Part shown: in pieces, positions 46,677 to 55,417 of the stretch | How positions within the stretch are numbered: the first letter of the stretch is position 1 | Layout of the letters: each line of letters starts with the position of its first letter | Assembly (NCBI RefSeq): GCF_001557535.2 | Contig: NZ_CP014306.1 | Span: forward strand, 1,426,001 to 1,490,000 | From: Burkholderia sp. PAMC 26561 | GTDB lineage: Bacteria; Pseudomonadota; Gammaproteobacteria; Burkholderiales; Burkholderiaceae | Reading direction: 5' to 3' | DNA: 64,000 nucleotides | Translations under genes and position numbers: made by a program | Notes under the pieces: model-generated | What the model saw: the letters and a program-made list of their open reading frames with translations, nothing else | What the model was told of the DNA's origin: nothing | The model's database searches: none

Positions 46677-47510
46677 TCACCTGGTCGGCAGTTCGGCCCG
46701 CTCGTGCGAAACATTCGCGGACGGCGGATTGGGTTTGCTCAGGAACGGCACGCGTTTGATGAACAGCTTCAGCGCCTGCCAGTGAATTTTCGCGACGACG
46801 CCAAATGTCATCAGCGGATAACCGAAGAACACACGCAGCACGTTGGCTGAGTCAAGCGCACGCGCTGTGCCCGCAATGCTGGTCAGCAGAAGGGGACCCT
46901 CGTCGTCTTCATAGTCGATGCGCGCGAGCGAGCGCATCGGCTTGCCGTGTTTCGGCGGCGCGAACATGAAGCGGAACGTGTAGCGGCCCTCGACCTTGCA
47001 GAACGGCGAGACGTGGAAGACCTTGCGCGCGGTGAGCGGTGTGCCGTTCAGAATGCCGCCGCCGGGGTCGAGCAAATAGCAATGGCGCTCGCCGAACGTG
47101 TTGTTCACTTCGCAGACGACGGCGCGCAACGATCCATCTCCACGTTCGCAAAACCAGAAGCTCACGGGATTGAACACGTAGCCGAGCACGCGCGGGAAAG
47201 CCTGGAGGTAGATCTCGCCGTCGGCATCCTGGATGCCGTTGTCATGCAGCATCGATTCGATCCACTGCAGCGCCGTTTGTCCGGGTACGCCGTGGTCACT
47301 GTCGTGAAAGCTCAGCAAGCCGAAGCGGTTGTACGCGAACATGCGCGAGTCTTGCAGCGTGCCTTGGGCGAGCCGCGCAGCGCGGGCGCGCAGCGGCAGG
47401 CGCAACGTGTAGACGCCGTAGGCAAAGGCGTTGCGTGCCGGGCGCAGGCGCTTATGGCGCACGGGGCCGACGAGCAGCAGGTCAGGTGAATTGAAAACGG
47501 GCGCTTTCAT
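46677..47510 (-). CDS. DUF1365 protein
   Basis: 277 residues. The family-specific lines are VGPVRHKRLRPARNAFAYGV, LGYVFNPVSFWFC and EVNNTFGERHCYLL. The middle includes HVSPFCKVEGRYTFRF. The family regularly accompanies Cfa-like methyltransferases and FAD oxidoreductases of this type; I know of no proven biochemical role. It overlaps the FAD oxidoreductase stop by four bases and ends seven bases before the Cfa-like start, so the cluster is an operon. Confidence 0.92.
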   Translation of the reverse strand: MKAPVFNSPDLLLVGPVRHKRLRPARNAFAYGVYTLRLPLRARAARLAQGTLQDSRMFAYNRFGLLSFHDSDHGVPGQTALQWIESMLHDNGIQDADGEIYLQAFPRVLGYVFNPVSFWFCERGDGSLRAVVCEVNNTFGERHCYLLDPGGGILNGTPLTARKVFHVSPFCKVEGRYTFRFMFAPPKHGKPMRSLARIDYEDDEGPLLLTSIAGTARALDSANVLRVFFGYPLMTFGVVAKIHWQALKLFIKRVPFLSKPNPPSANVSHERAELPTR

Positions 47511-48799
47511 GCTGCAAGCGCCGGTTCATCGCGATTCAACGCGATGGCTGTCAATCTGGCCGCCGCATCCAACCCGGATTTCAGGCCGTCCTCGTGGAAG
47601 CCGTAACCCGTCCATGCGCCGGCGAACCAGGTGTTGCGCGCGCCTTGTATGGATGGCATGACGCGTTGGGCCTGGACCGCCGCTTGATCGAACACGGGAT
47701 GGCTGTACGCGAACTCGCGCAGCACGGTTTCGGGACGCGGCTCACGAACCGGATTCAGCGAAACGATCACCGGAGTTTTGAACGGCAACGGCTGCAGCTT
47801 GTTGATGAGGTAATGCACGCACAACTGCGGTTCGGCGCCGAGTTCGCCGGTACGGCTTTCGTAGTTCCATGCCGACCACGCGCGCTCGGCCGGCAACAGC
47901 GACGCATCCGTATGCAACACCGCGCGATTCGGCGCATAGCCGATTGCGCCGAGGGTCACGGTTTCATCGTTCGATGGGTCGGCTAATAGCGCGAGCGCCT
48001 GATCGCTGTGGCATGCGAGCACGACGTGATCGAAGTGTTCGATACCCCGCGTGCTTTCGACTTCCACGCCAAACGCCCCGCGTTTCACCGATGTCACTGG
48101 CAGCCCGGCATGGGCATCGCCGATGGCGGGCAACATCCGCCGCACGTATTCCCGTGCGCCGCCGTTGACCGTGTGCCATTGCGGCCGGTCGTTGACTTGC
48201 AGCAGGCCGTGGTTATGACAGAAGCGGATCAGCGTGCCGATCGGAAACGCCATCATCTGCGTGGTCGAGCATGACCAGATCGCGCCGATCATCGGCAGCA
48301 GATACCAGTCGCGAAACGCAACCGAATACTTCTCACGTTCGATAAAGCGGCTTACCGGCTCGGCGAGTTCAACGTCCTTGCCGGCGAGCGCCATGGCGGT
48401 CGTCGTGCGGTTGAAGCGCAGGATATCGGCGAGCATGCGCAGGAATGCGGGGCGCAGCAGGTTGCGGCGCTGCGTAAAGACTGTGTTCAGGTCGCTGCCG
48501 GCCCATTCCAGATGTTTATCCGTTACCGCGACGGAGAACGACATGTCGGTTGCGGTCGTCGGGACGTCGAGTTCCTGGAACAGCTTCACGAGATTCGGAT
48601 AGGTGCGGTGGTTGAACACCAGGAAGCCCGTGTCCACCCCATGCGTCACGCCGTCCAGCGTTACGTCCACCGTGTTCGTATGGCCGCCGAAATACCCGTT
48701 GGCTTCAAACAGGGTGACGTCGATACCCGCCTGGGACTTTGCCAGCCGGTATGCGCACGACAACCCCGAAATCCCCGCTCCGATTACCGCAACCTTCAT
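47507..48799 (-). CDS. FAD-dependent oxidoreductase (amine oxidase/desaturase-like)
   Basis: 430 residues. The dinucleotide-binding motif is at the N-terminus: VAVIGAGISGLSCAYRL, then LFEANGYFGGHTNTVDV. The C-terminal FAD motif is FAGAWTGYGFHEDGLKSGLD. The family covers amine oxidases, phytoene desaturases and lipid desaturases. The Cfa-like neighbour makes a fatty acyl substrate more likely than a carotenoid. GGAGC lies seven bases before the ATG. First gene of the minus-strand operon, divergent from the CarH/LitR-like regulator. Confidence 0.92.
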   Translation of the reverse strand: MKVAVIGAGISGLSCAYRLAKSQAGIDVTLFEANGYFGGHTNTVDVTLDGVTHGVDTGFLVFNHRTYPNLVKLFQELDVPTTATDMSFSVAVTDKHLEWAGSDLNTVFTQRRNLLRPAFLRMLADILRFNRTTTAMALAGKDVELAEPVSRFIEREKYSVAFRDWYLLPMIGAIWSCSTTQMMAFPIGTLIRFCHNHGLLQVNDRPQWHTVNGGAREYVRRMLPAIGDAHAGLPVTSVKRGAFGVEVESTRGIEHFDHVVLACHSDQALALLADPSNDETVTLGAIGYAPNRAVLHTDASLLPAERAWSAWNYESRTGELGAEPQLCVHYLINKLQPLPFKTPVIVSLNPVREPRPETVLREFAYSHPVFDQAAVQAQRVMPSIQGARNTWFAGAWTGYGFHEDGLKSGLDAAARLTAIALNRDEPALAA

Positions 48800-48956
48800 G
48801 ACGTTGCTCCGTGTGTCTTTGTCTTGTTGTCTGTTTCCGGCGTCTTTTTGCGCCGTGAAACGTCCCGCGTCGCTCCTCGACGGTCAAGGTGATTTACGCA
48901 ATATCCACTGCGCTGGATGCAAGGCCAGGCAATTAATGTCCATGCCCTGGCAACGG

Positions 48957-48976
48957 TTTGTCCACTACAAAATACA
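48957..48976. promoter_or_regulatory. Candidate operator, copy 1
   Basis: TTTGTCCACTACAAAATACA. It matches copy 2 (49079-49097) at 17 positions if one A is skipped. It lies about 160 bases before the FAD oxidoreductase start, on the side of that operon. Confidence 0.5.
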
Positions 48977-48999
48977 AAACTCGTCTATGATCAATCATG

Positions 49000-49028
49000 T
49001 TGCCAATCGTTGAGAATGTCCATATATA
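49000..49028 (+). promoter_or_regulatory. Candidate sigma-70 promoter of the MerR/B12 regulator
   Basis: TTGCCA at 49000-49005 and TATATA at 49023-49028 with a 17-base spacer that contains TGTCCA (49017-49022), so the regulator could act on its own gene. Confidence 0.4.
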
Positions 49029-49078
49029 TTAGGTCTAAGGCGATTTCGCTGCAGTCGTCACAATTTTTAGGTCGCAAT

Positions 49079-49097
49079 TTTGTCCATGACAAATACA
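49079..49097. promoter_or_regulatory. Candidate operator, copy 2
   Basis: TTTGTCCATGACAAATACA, the second copy of the repeat. It covers an early ATG (49086) of the regulator frame, one reason to prefer the later start at 49155. Confidence 0.5.
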
Positions 49098-49154
49098 TCG
49101 GAAAGTAATCTGCCCCTCAAAAATGGCAGCCTCAACGCCGGCGATGGAGAAGCC

Positions 49155-50084
49155 ATGGCGACGCAGTTGGACGGCGTTGGCGTAGGTATCGGCATTGGTG
49201 CGATCGCGCACGAGATCGGACTGACCAAGGACACCTTGCGTGTCTGGGAGCGGCGTTATGGATTTCCGCAACCGTTGCGCTCAACGGGCGGCGAGCGGCT
49301 GTATCCGCAGGAGCAGGTGACCAAGCTGAGGCTCGTCAAGCGTTTGCTCGATGCGGGTCATCGGCCGAGCAAGGTATTGCCCCAATCCATCGCGCTGTTG
49401 CAGCAACTCGCCGAAGATTCGGGCGTGGGGCAGGACGCGCCGGATGTGGAGCTGGACAAGATGGTGGAGCTGCTGCGCTCCGGCCGATACGACGACTTTC
49501 GTTTCGAGCTGCTCAAGCGCGCCACGCGAGAGGGCCTTGCGCATTTCGTGCTGGACGTGGCGGCGCCGCTGTCGGCGCGCATCGGCAACGCATGGGCCGC
49601 CGGGACGTTGCAGGTCTATCATGAGCACCTTTTCAGCGAAGCAATGCAGGTCACGCTGCGCTCGCTCATGCGTCCATTGTCCGAAGCGTTGCGTGGCCGC
49701 GGCGCGCATCCGCGCGTGTTGCTCACGACGCTGCCCGGCGAGGGTCATGGCCTGGGCATCCTGATGGCCGAGGCCATGTTTGCGCTCGCCGGGTGCGAAT
49801 GCATTGCGCTGGGCGTACAAACACCGCCGCAAGACATCATCGATGCAATCCCCGCGCACGAGGTCGATGTCCTCGCGTTGTCCTTCTCGGCGTCCGTCCC
49901 GGTGCAGTCCGTGGTGAACGGACTCACGGATCTGCGCCAGGCGCTGCCGGCGAAAGTCGCAATCTGGGTTGGCGGGAGCAGTCCTGCGTTGCGACGCAAG
50001 TTGCCGGACGGCATTCTCACTGTGAACGGGCTTGCGCCGATTGAAGAGGCCGTCGCCGAGTGGCGTCAGAACGCCATGCTATGA
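49155..50084 (+). CDS. MerR-family, B12-binding regulator of the CarH/LitR photoreceptor type
   Basis: 309 residues from ATG 49155, which has GGAG five bases upstream. An ATG at 49086 would add 23 residues but has a poor ribosome site. MerR helix-turn-helix about 12-75 (IGAIAHEIGLTKDTLRVWER). Helical bundle about 95-180 with W147-x9-Glu157-His158 (WAAGTLQVYHEH), the adenosylcobalamin-capping motif of CarH. B12-binding domain about 186-300 with axial-ligand His198 in LPGEGHGLG. Such proteins repress genes in the dark with adenosylcobalamin and release DNA in light. It is divergent from the lipid cluster. The residue after Trp147 is Ala, where Thermus CarH has His132. Confidence 0.9.
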   Translation: MATQLDGVGVGIGIGAIAHEIGLTKDTLRVWERRYGFPQPLRSTGGERLYPQEQVTKLRLVKRLLDAGHRPSKVLPQSIALLQQLAEDSGVGQDAPDVELDKMVELLRSGRYDDFRFELLKRATREGLAHFVLDVAAPLSARIGNAWAAGTLQVYHEHLFSEAMQVTLRSLMRPLSEALRGRGAHPRVLLTTLPGEGHGLGILMAEAMFALAGCECIALGVQTPPQDIIDAIPAHEVDVLALSFSASVPVQSVVNGLTDLRQALPAKVAIWVGGSSPALRRKLPDGILTVNGLAPIEEAVAEWRQNAML

Positions 50085-50546
50085 TCGGCGCGGCTGTTTG
50101 CCGTGTTTCGGTAGTCGCATCAAAGGACTGCTGGCGGTGTATGCGGGTTCACACCGACGCATCAGAGGGAACGGTATGCGTCTTGCGCCTGTCATAACCG
50201 GAAGGCATGCTCAGGCGGCTGTGCTGGATGCATCTGGACCGCTTTTAAGAGCATCCTAAATAGTTTCACTCGAGCTCCATACAGCTCGCGCTTCGTACTT
50301 ACCTCAGGCACAGGGTTCGCTCCTCACCCACGGTAGACATTGCTTACCGCCCAATGCGGCGGAACGGCAACGGGCAAATCGTCGCAGATGGACGCGACAG
50401 GCGCTTCTTTACCGCTTTTGCATCTGGGCGCCTGATTCCCGCGTAAAATTGAAAGCTTCGCTGCTGGCGGCGCGGATGACCGCGCGGGCTGGCTACAGTT
50501 ACAACAGACAGAATCGTCGCACTATGTTGCAATCCAGGGGTGGACT
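50085..50546. other. Gene-free region between the regulator and the di-iron protein
   Basis: About 460 bases. No coding region, tRNA or terminator could be recognised. It must hold the promoter of the di-iron protein gene at 50547. Short open frames are present, but none has a ribosome site. Confidence 0.45.
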
Positions 50547-51419
50547 ATGAACACGATGCTTTATCCAGAACTGTACAAATCGCTTGAATCGGTTCGTTGG
50601 GACATGGAGAAAGACATTCCCTGGGACAAGTTCGACTCGGCGCTCTTGACCGACGAACAAGCCAAGACCATCAAGATGAACGCGATCACCGAATGGTCCG
50701 CGTTGCCCGCCACGGAAATGTTCCTGCGCGACAACCACAACGACAGCGACTTCTCTGCGTTCATCAGTGTGTGGTTCTTTGAAGAGCAGAAGCATTCGCT
50801 CGTTCTCATGGAATATCTGCGCCGCTTCAAGCCGGAGATGGTGCCCACCGAAGCCGAGCTCGACGCAGTGCGCTTCGAATTCGACCCGGCGCCGCCGCTC
50901 GAAACGCTGATGCTGCATTTCTGCGGCGAGATCCGCCTGAACCACTGGTACAGGCGTGCGGCCGAATGGCATACCGAGCCGGTCATCAAGCACATCTACG
51001 AAACTATTTCCCGCGACGAAGCCCGGCACGGCGGCGCGTATCTGCGCTACATGAAAAAAGCGATGGTGCAGACCGGCGATATCGCGCGTGCGGCTTTTGC
51101 AAAGATCGGTGTGCTGATGGCCTCGGCGCGACGCACGGAAAAACCGCTGCATCCGACCAACCTCCACGTGAATCAGGCGCTCTTTCCGCGCGACACCATC
51201 CAGTCTCGCCTGCCTGATCCGGAATGGCTCGAACGCTGGCTCGACGACCAGATTCGCTTTGACGATAGCTGGGAGAAGAAGGTCGTCGAACGGATCTTGC
51301 ATAACTTATCCATCCTGTTCGAGCGTTCGTTCCTGACGGCTCAGGAGCTGAACCGGTATCGCAAGGAAGTGGTGTTGCGGTTGCAGGCGGCCAAGGGCGC
51401 GTCGGAACAGCCTGCCTGA
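50547..51419 (+). CDS. Ferritin-like di-iron protein (acyl-ACP desaturase-like)
   Basis: 290 residues, all-helical, no signal or membrane segment. It has the carboxylate/histidine pattern of the di-iron superfamily: Glu in TEWSALPATEMFL, EEQKH in WFFEEQKHSLVLMEYL, Glu in FCGEIRLNHWYRRAAEW, and ETISRDEARHGGAYLRYM. The spacing fits soluble stearoyl-ACP-type desaturases (FA_desaturase_2). Substrate is unknown; other oxygen-dependent reactions are possible. It follows the CarH/LitR-like gene on the same strand after 462 bases, so a link to the lipid cluster is only suggestive. A terminator follows. Confidence 0.82.
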   Translation: MNTMLYPELYKSLESVRWDMEKDIPWDKFDSALLTDEQAKTIKMNAITEWSALPATEMFLRDNHNDSDFSAFISVWFFEEQKHSLVLMEYLRRFKPEMVPTEAELDAVRFEFDPAPPLETLMLHFCGEIRLNHWYRRAAEWHTEPVIKHIYETISRDEARHGGAYLRYMKKAMVQTGDIARAAFAKIGVLMASARRTEKPLHPTNLHVNQALFPRDTIQSRLPDPEWLERWLDDQIRFDDSWEKKVVERILHNLSILFERSFLTAQELNRYRKEVVLRLQAAKGASEQPA

Positions 51420-51455
51420 GCTTGACTGCTGGTTTGTTCAGTTCTGGAAACAAGG

Positions 51456-51490
51456 AAACAGCCCGCCGGTTCATGCCCGCGGGCTGTTTT
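51456..51490 (+). terminator. Rho-independent terminator
   Basis: AAACAGCCCGC pairs with GCGGGCTGTTT (51456-51466, 51479-51489), followed by T and then CTTTTTC. It closes the di-iron gene. Confidence 0.85.
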
Positions 51491-51556
51491 CTTTTTCGAG
51501 GCGTCGTCGCGTGCGTGGCACACTACGCACCTTCCTGATTTCTCCTTGTTCCTGCC

Positions 51557-52039
51557 ATGGCCGCTCCTTTCGAACGCAAGATCATGACGCGCATTGCGCT
51601 TGCCGCGTTGCGCCCGCAACTGAGCGCGCCCGTAGTCTTCACGAATGGCGTTTTCGATATCCTGCATCGCGGACATGTGACCTATCTCGCCGATGCCAAA
51701 GCGCTGGGCGCAACGTTGATCGTGGGTGTGAACAGCGATGCATCGGTGCGTTTGCTCGGCAAGGGCGATGACCGGCCGATCAATCGTGAGGACGACCGCA
51801 TGGCGCTCCTGGCTGCGCTGGAAAGCGTCGACTGGGTGGTGAAGTTCGAGGAGTTCACGCCGCTGGAACTGATCGGCGAACTGCATCCGGATGTGCTCGT
51901 GAAGGGCGGCGATTACGACATGGACAAGCTTGCCGAATCCGCTCTGGTGCGCAGTTGGGGCGGCAAGGCGCTCGCCATTCCGTTCGAACATGATCGCTCG
52001 ACAACCGCGCTGCTCAAGAGGGTACGCACGCAGGGGTAG
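51557..52039 (+). CDS. rfaE2: D-glycero-beta-D-manno-heptose 1-phosphate adenylyltransferase
   Basis: 160 residues, the nucleotidyltransferase half of HldE as a separate gene. The cytidylyltransferase-type motif is VFTNGVFDILHRGHVTYLAD; VLVKGGDYDMDKL and STTALLKRVR match the heptose enzyme. It makes ADP-heptose for the LPS inner core. The kinase half (rfaE1/hldA) is not in the window. It starts just after the terminator of the di-iron gene and converges on a small membrane-protein gene. Confidence 0.93.
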   Translation: MAAPFERKIMTRIALAALRPQLSAPVVFTNGVFDILHRGHVTYLADAKALGATLIVGVNSDASVRLLGKGDDRPINREDDRMALLAALESVDWVVKFEEFTPLELIGELHPDVLVKGGDYDMDKLAESALVRSWGGKALAIPFEHDRSTTALLKRVRTQG

Positions 52040-52074
52040 GTGCCTGGTTGCCTGGCAGCGGCCGAGTTAGCGGC

Positions 52075-52362
52075 TTATTGCGAAAGCGGCGCGGCCTGAA
52101 CTGCCGCCGCTGGCGCAGGACCGCCGACCACGGCCTGATCCGCCGCTTCTTCCGGGCTGATGGGACGCGTGCGAACGAGTTCAGGGTGAATCTGGCGGTC
52201 GAGGTGTTGCGGTTCGCGTCCGCCGGCAGACGGCAACGGTCCGAACACGCCTTGCACGACCACGAACATCAGCAGGTTTGCGAGGAACAACAGGGCGATC
52301 AGCCAGCGCAGCATGGAAAGCGCTCCATCAATGAGTTGATCAATCGGGTTCAATTGGTTCAT
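52075..52362 (-). CDS. Small single-pass membrane protein after coaX
   Basis: 95 residues from 52362 ([20 protein letters not shown]). One transmembrane helix (about 18-42: [20 protein letters not shown]), then a Pro/Ala-rich tail. The start overlaps the coaX stop by four bases, so it is translationally coupled to coaX-birA. No domain recognised. Positions fit the small gene often seen after coaX in Burkholderia, from memory. Confidence 0.7.
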   Translation of the reverse strand: MNQLNPIDQLIDGALSMLRWLIALLFLANLLMFVVVQGVFGPLPSAGGREPQHLDRQIHPELVRTRPISPEEAADQAVVGGPAPAAAVQAAPLSQ

Positions 52363-53156
52363 TCGAGTGTTCGGGTCACTGCAGAAGGTGCAGCGTTCTC
52401 GCGCGCGATCAACGCGAGTCCGGCGAGCACCAGCGAGTCGTGACGAGTATGCGGCACCTTTAACGCGCCCGCTACTTCGCTGGCCGCGCCGCCGCTCAGA
52501 ATCAGGCGGAAATCGCCGTTCCATTGCGCGCGCAGATCTTGCCACGCACGCTCTATCAAGCCGGCCTGCGCCAGCAAACATCCTGTCGATAAAGCCGCGC
52601 GCGTGTCATTTGCAAAAACGCTTGCGGACGACGCGAGCGCGTCGCGGGCTGTATCGGGCTGGAGAGTGGGCAACTGCGCCGTGTGGCTGCCGAGCGATTG
52701 CATCATCAACTGCCAGCCGGGCGCAATCAGGCCGCCGGTAAAGGTGCCATCGGCGAGCAGCGCTTCAAGTGTTGTCGCCGTGCCGAAGGTCGCGATCAAC
52801 AGGTTTTCGCCGGGATACGCGGCGTGCGCGCCGATCATGCCGCACCAGCGGTCGCTGCCAAGCGATGACGGTTCCGAATAGCTGTTCGTCACGTCCAGTT
52901 GTTTCGCCTGAGCGCGCACGAATGTGTACGGCAAGCTTGGCCAGCGTTGCTCGATCTGACGGGCAATACGCTCGTGCACGGCCGCCCCGGCGACGTTCGA
53001 TATCCACACGCTTCCCGGTTTCACATCATGCGGCCATTCCAGTGGGTCAGCGTGTTCGACGGCGCCGTCGCGCAGGCTTTCGCCTGCGGTCGTCAGGATC
53101 GACCACTTGATCCGGCTATTGCCGGCATCGATGAGCAAAAACGGCGCTTCACTCAC
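52359..53156 (-). CDS. coaX: Type III pantothenate kinase
   Basis: 265 residues, ASKHA-fold kinase for the first step of coenzyme A synthesis. N-terminal phosphate loop is [25 protein letters not shown] and [13 protein letters not shown] are the type III motifs. Overlaps birA by four bases (start within the birA stop) and the small membrane gene by four bases. This birA-coaX order is standard in betaproteobacteria. Confidence 0.95.
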   Translation of the reverse strand: MSEAPFLLIDAGNSRIKWSILTTAGESLRDGAVEHADPLEWPHDVKPGSVWISNVAGAAVHERIARQIEQRWPSLPYTFVRAQAKQLDVTNSYSEPSSLGSDRWCGMIGAHAAYPGENLLIATFGTATTLEALLADGTFTGGLIAPGWQLMMQSLGSHTAQLPTLQPDTARDALASSASVFANDTRAALSTGCLLAQAGLIERAWQDLRAQWNGDFRLILSGGAASEVAGALKVPHTRHDSLVLAGLALIARENAAPSAVTRTLE

Positions 53157-54100
53157 GGACGTTGCTCCGCGAGCCGTAACGAGACGTCGCCGTTGCTGGC
53201 GGTTCTGAGGCCAGTCGCGGTATCGATCTGCAACTGGCCGTTATCGTCGATACCCACCGCCAGACCGCGCGCCACCTCCACGCCTTGCTCCAGCAACACG
53301 ACCTCGCGCCCCGCATACGCGTGCGCCGCGAGCCATTGCTGGCGAAACGGGCGGAAGCCGTCGGCGCCGAACCGCGCGAGCGTGGCGTCGAGCGCGTTCA
53401 GCACGGCGGCGAGGGTATCGGTGAGATTCGCGTCGCTCCAGGCCCTCGACAATGACGCCGGCGTGTTCCCCGGCGTGGGCAGCGCGTTGCGGCGCTGGGC
53501 CTCATTGAGTTCCGCCGCCAGTTGCGCCGCGCCGTGCAGGTTGATGCCAATTCCGATCACCACGGCGCTCGCCCGCGGCGTGCTCCACGCGGTTTCGATC
53601 AGGATGCCGGCGAGCTTGCCGTCGTCGAGCAATATGTCGTTCGGCCATTTCAAGGCGAGTCTCGCCGATGCCGACAGCGGCAACGTGTTCAGCGCCTCGA
53701 GCACGGCGGTGCCGACCGCGAGGCTCAACCCCGCGAGCCCTTCCAGCGGCCGTGGCAACACACATCCGACCGAGAAGGTCAGCGCGTTGCCCGGCTGCGC
53801 AATCCACGCGCGCCCGCGCCGTCCACGCCCGGCGGTCTGCAGGTACGCGACGCGCACGAACGGGCCGCCATCAGCCGCCTTCAGCGTGGAACGTGCCGAG
53901 AACGAGTCCGGCGCCGACGCCGACGTCCTGTTGCGCGGCTGCGCCTTGAGCTGCGCCATCAGGTCGGCGTTCGTGGAGCCCGTTTCATCGACGATCTCGA
54001 TTGACCAGTCGCGCACCGGCCGCGCGGCCAGCGACATGAGCCGCTCGCTGTCGATACGCCAGGCGGCATCGAGAGGAAAAGACGAATTGGATGAGTTCAT
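53153..54100 (-). CDS. birA: Biotin-protein ligase (no DNA-binding domain)
   Basis: 315 residues from 54100 ([20 protein letters not shown]). The biotinyl-AMP loop GRGRRGRAW and [19 protein letters not shown] are plain; the C-terminal cap domain is present. There is no N-terminal winged helix, so it is a monofunctional ligase and not the biotin-operon repressor of E. coli. Attaches biotin to carboxylase subunits. The longer open frame runs into the divergent permease gene region and is rejected. Confidence 0.95.
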   Translation of the reverse strand: MNSSNSSFPLDAAWRIDSERLMSLAARPVRDWSIEIVDETGSTNADLMAQLKAQPRNRTSASAPDSFSARSTLKAADGGPFVRVAYLQTAGRGRRGRAWIAQPGNALTFSVGCVLPRPLEGLAGLSLAVGTAVLEALNTLPLSASARLALKWPNDILLDDGKLAGILIETAWSTPRASAVVIGIGINLHGAAQLAAELNEAQRRNALPTPGNTPASLSRAWSDANLTDTLAAVLNALDATLARFGADGFRPFRQQWLAAHAYAGREVVLLEQGVEVARGLAVGIDDNGQLQIDTATGLRTASNGDVSLRLAEQRP

Positions 54101-54283
54101 ATGCGCATTGTAGCGATGTGCCGGACCCGGGCGTGGCGCCGGAACCCTTCGCGACGGTTGATGCACGGGCCGGAGCGCGGAAAACCCGGCCAAATGGCCA
54201 ACGCTGTCACCTTTCGCGAGATTCCAGAATAGCTTCGCTACAATGAGTGCTCCCTGAAACCCTACTCCGAGCGTTTTAGAGCC

Positions 54284-55417
54284 TTGAACTTCGACACTCC
54301 GCCAGGCCTCAAGGTCGAGGCCGGCCAACAGGGCAAGGTTGTCCGGCTTTCCGGCCAGTGGACGGCGCTTGCACTGGCGCGCGATCATGCGACCACCAAG
54401 CGCGGCGTGGTGGAACGGCTGCGCGGCGTGGGCCAGGAAGCAATCAAGCACTGGGACCTGCTGCCCGTCGAACGGCTCGATCACGTGGGCGGCCAGGCGC
54501 TCTGGCGCGTGTGGGGCAGGAAGCTCCCGGAGCAGGTGTCACTCTCCGACACGCAGAAAGAAATCTTCGAGCGCGTCGCATTGCTCGACGCCAATCGCGA
54601 CGAGCCCGAGGTGGTGGATCGAATCGACCCCATCACGCGCTTCGGGCTGATCCTGTTCTCGTTCTTCGAGCATTTGTACGGCGGCCTGGCGCTGTTCGGC
54701 GGCTTCGTGCTGGACCTGATCGGACTGGTGCGTCGGCCGAAACGAATTCCGTGGACGGAGATATCCGCGAACATATATAGCGCCGGCACGCAGGCGCTCG
54801 GCATTACGGCGCTGGTCGCATTTTTGATCGGGATCGTACTGAGCTATTTGTCCGCGCAACAATTGCGCATGTTCGGCGCGAACCAGTACATCGTGAATAT
54901 TCTCGGGTTGTCGGTGATCCGAGAACTGGGGCCTGTGCTCTCGGCCATCCTGGTCGCCGGGCGTTCAGGGTCCGCGATCACCGCGCAGATCGGCGTGATG
55001 CGGGTGACGGAAGAACTCGACGCCATGCAGGTCATGGGCATTCCGCACGGCTTGCGCATCGTGCTGCCGCGCGTGCTGGCGCTTGGTATTGCCATGCCGT
55101 TGCTGGTGATGTGGACCAACATGGTCTCGCTGCTCGGCGGCGCGCTGGCCGCGAAGCTGGTGTTGGGTATCGATCTGTCGTTTTTTGCGCGGTCGCTGCC
55201 GTCGGTCGTGCCTATCGCGAATTTGTGGATCGGGCTCGGCAAGGGCGTGGTGTTCGGCATGCTGATCGCGCTGGCCGCGTGTCATTTCGGCTTTCGCATC
55301 AAGGCGAACTCGCAAAGCTTGGGCGAGGGGACCACGACCTCGGTGGTGTCGTCCATCACCATCGTGATCCTGGCGGACGCCGTCTTCGCGATCCTTTTCC
55401 AACGGGTGGGAATCTGA
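54284..55417 (+). CDS. Mla-type ABC transporter permease with N-terminal STAS-like domain
   Basis: 377 residues from TTG 54284; the only in-frame ATG upstream is blocked by a stop. An N-terminal soluble STAS-like region (about 1-110) precedes the MlaE permease domain (about 115-377) with AFLIGIVLSYLSAQQLRMFG, ELGPVLSAILVAGRSGSAIT and RVTEELDAMQVMGI. TACAAT at 54239-54244 is a possible -10. Together with the next three genes it forms an inner-membrane lipid transporter for phospholipid or related lipid movement through the periplasm. The ATPase gene overlaps its stop by one base. Confidence 0.92.
   Translation: MNFDTPPGLKVEAGQQGKVVRLSGQWTALALARDHATTKRGVVERLRGVGQEAIKHWDLLPVERLDHVGGQALWRVWGRKLPEQVSLSDTQKEIFERVALLDANRDEPEVVDRIDPITRFGLILFSFFEHLYGGLALFGGFVLDLIGLVRRPKRIPWTEISANIYSAGTQALGITALVAFLIGIVLSYLSAQQLRMFGANQYIVNILGLSVIRELGPVLSAILVAGRSGSAITAQIGVMRVTEELDAMQVMGIPHGLRIVLPRVLALGIAMPLLVMWTNMVSLLGGALAAKLVLGIDLSFFARSLPSVVPIANLWIGLGKGVVFGMLIALAACHFGFRIKANSQSLGEGTTTSVVSSITIVILADAVFAILFQRVGI

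Larger units (their letters stand above)
48800..49154. promoter_or_regulatory. Divergent control region of the lipid cluster and the MerR/B12 regulator
   Basis: Contains four TGTCCA boxes (48937, 48959, 49017, 49081). Two are parts of a longer repeat: TTTGTCCACTACAAAATACA (48957-48976) and TTTGTCCATGACAAATACA (49079-49097), near-identical with one base inserted. One box (49017-49022) lies in the spacer of a plausible regulator promoter: TTGCCA (49000-49005), 17 bases, TATATA (49023-49028). I could not assign a convincing promoter for the FAD gene on the other strand; the repeat at 48957-48976 overlaps where one would lie. Confidence 0.6.
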
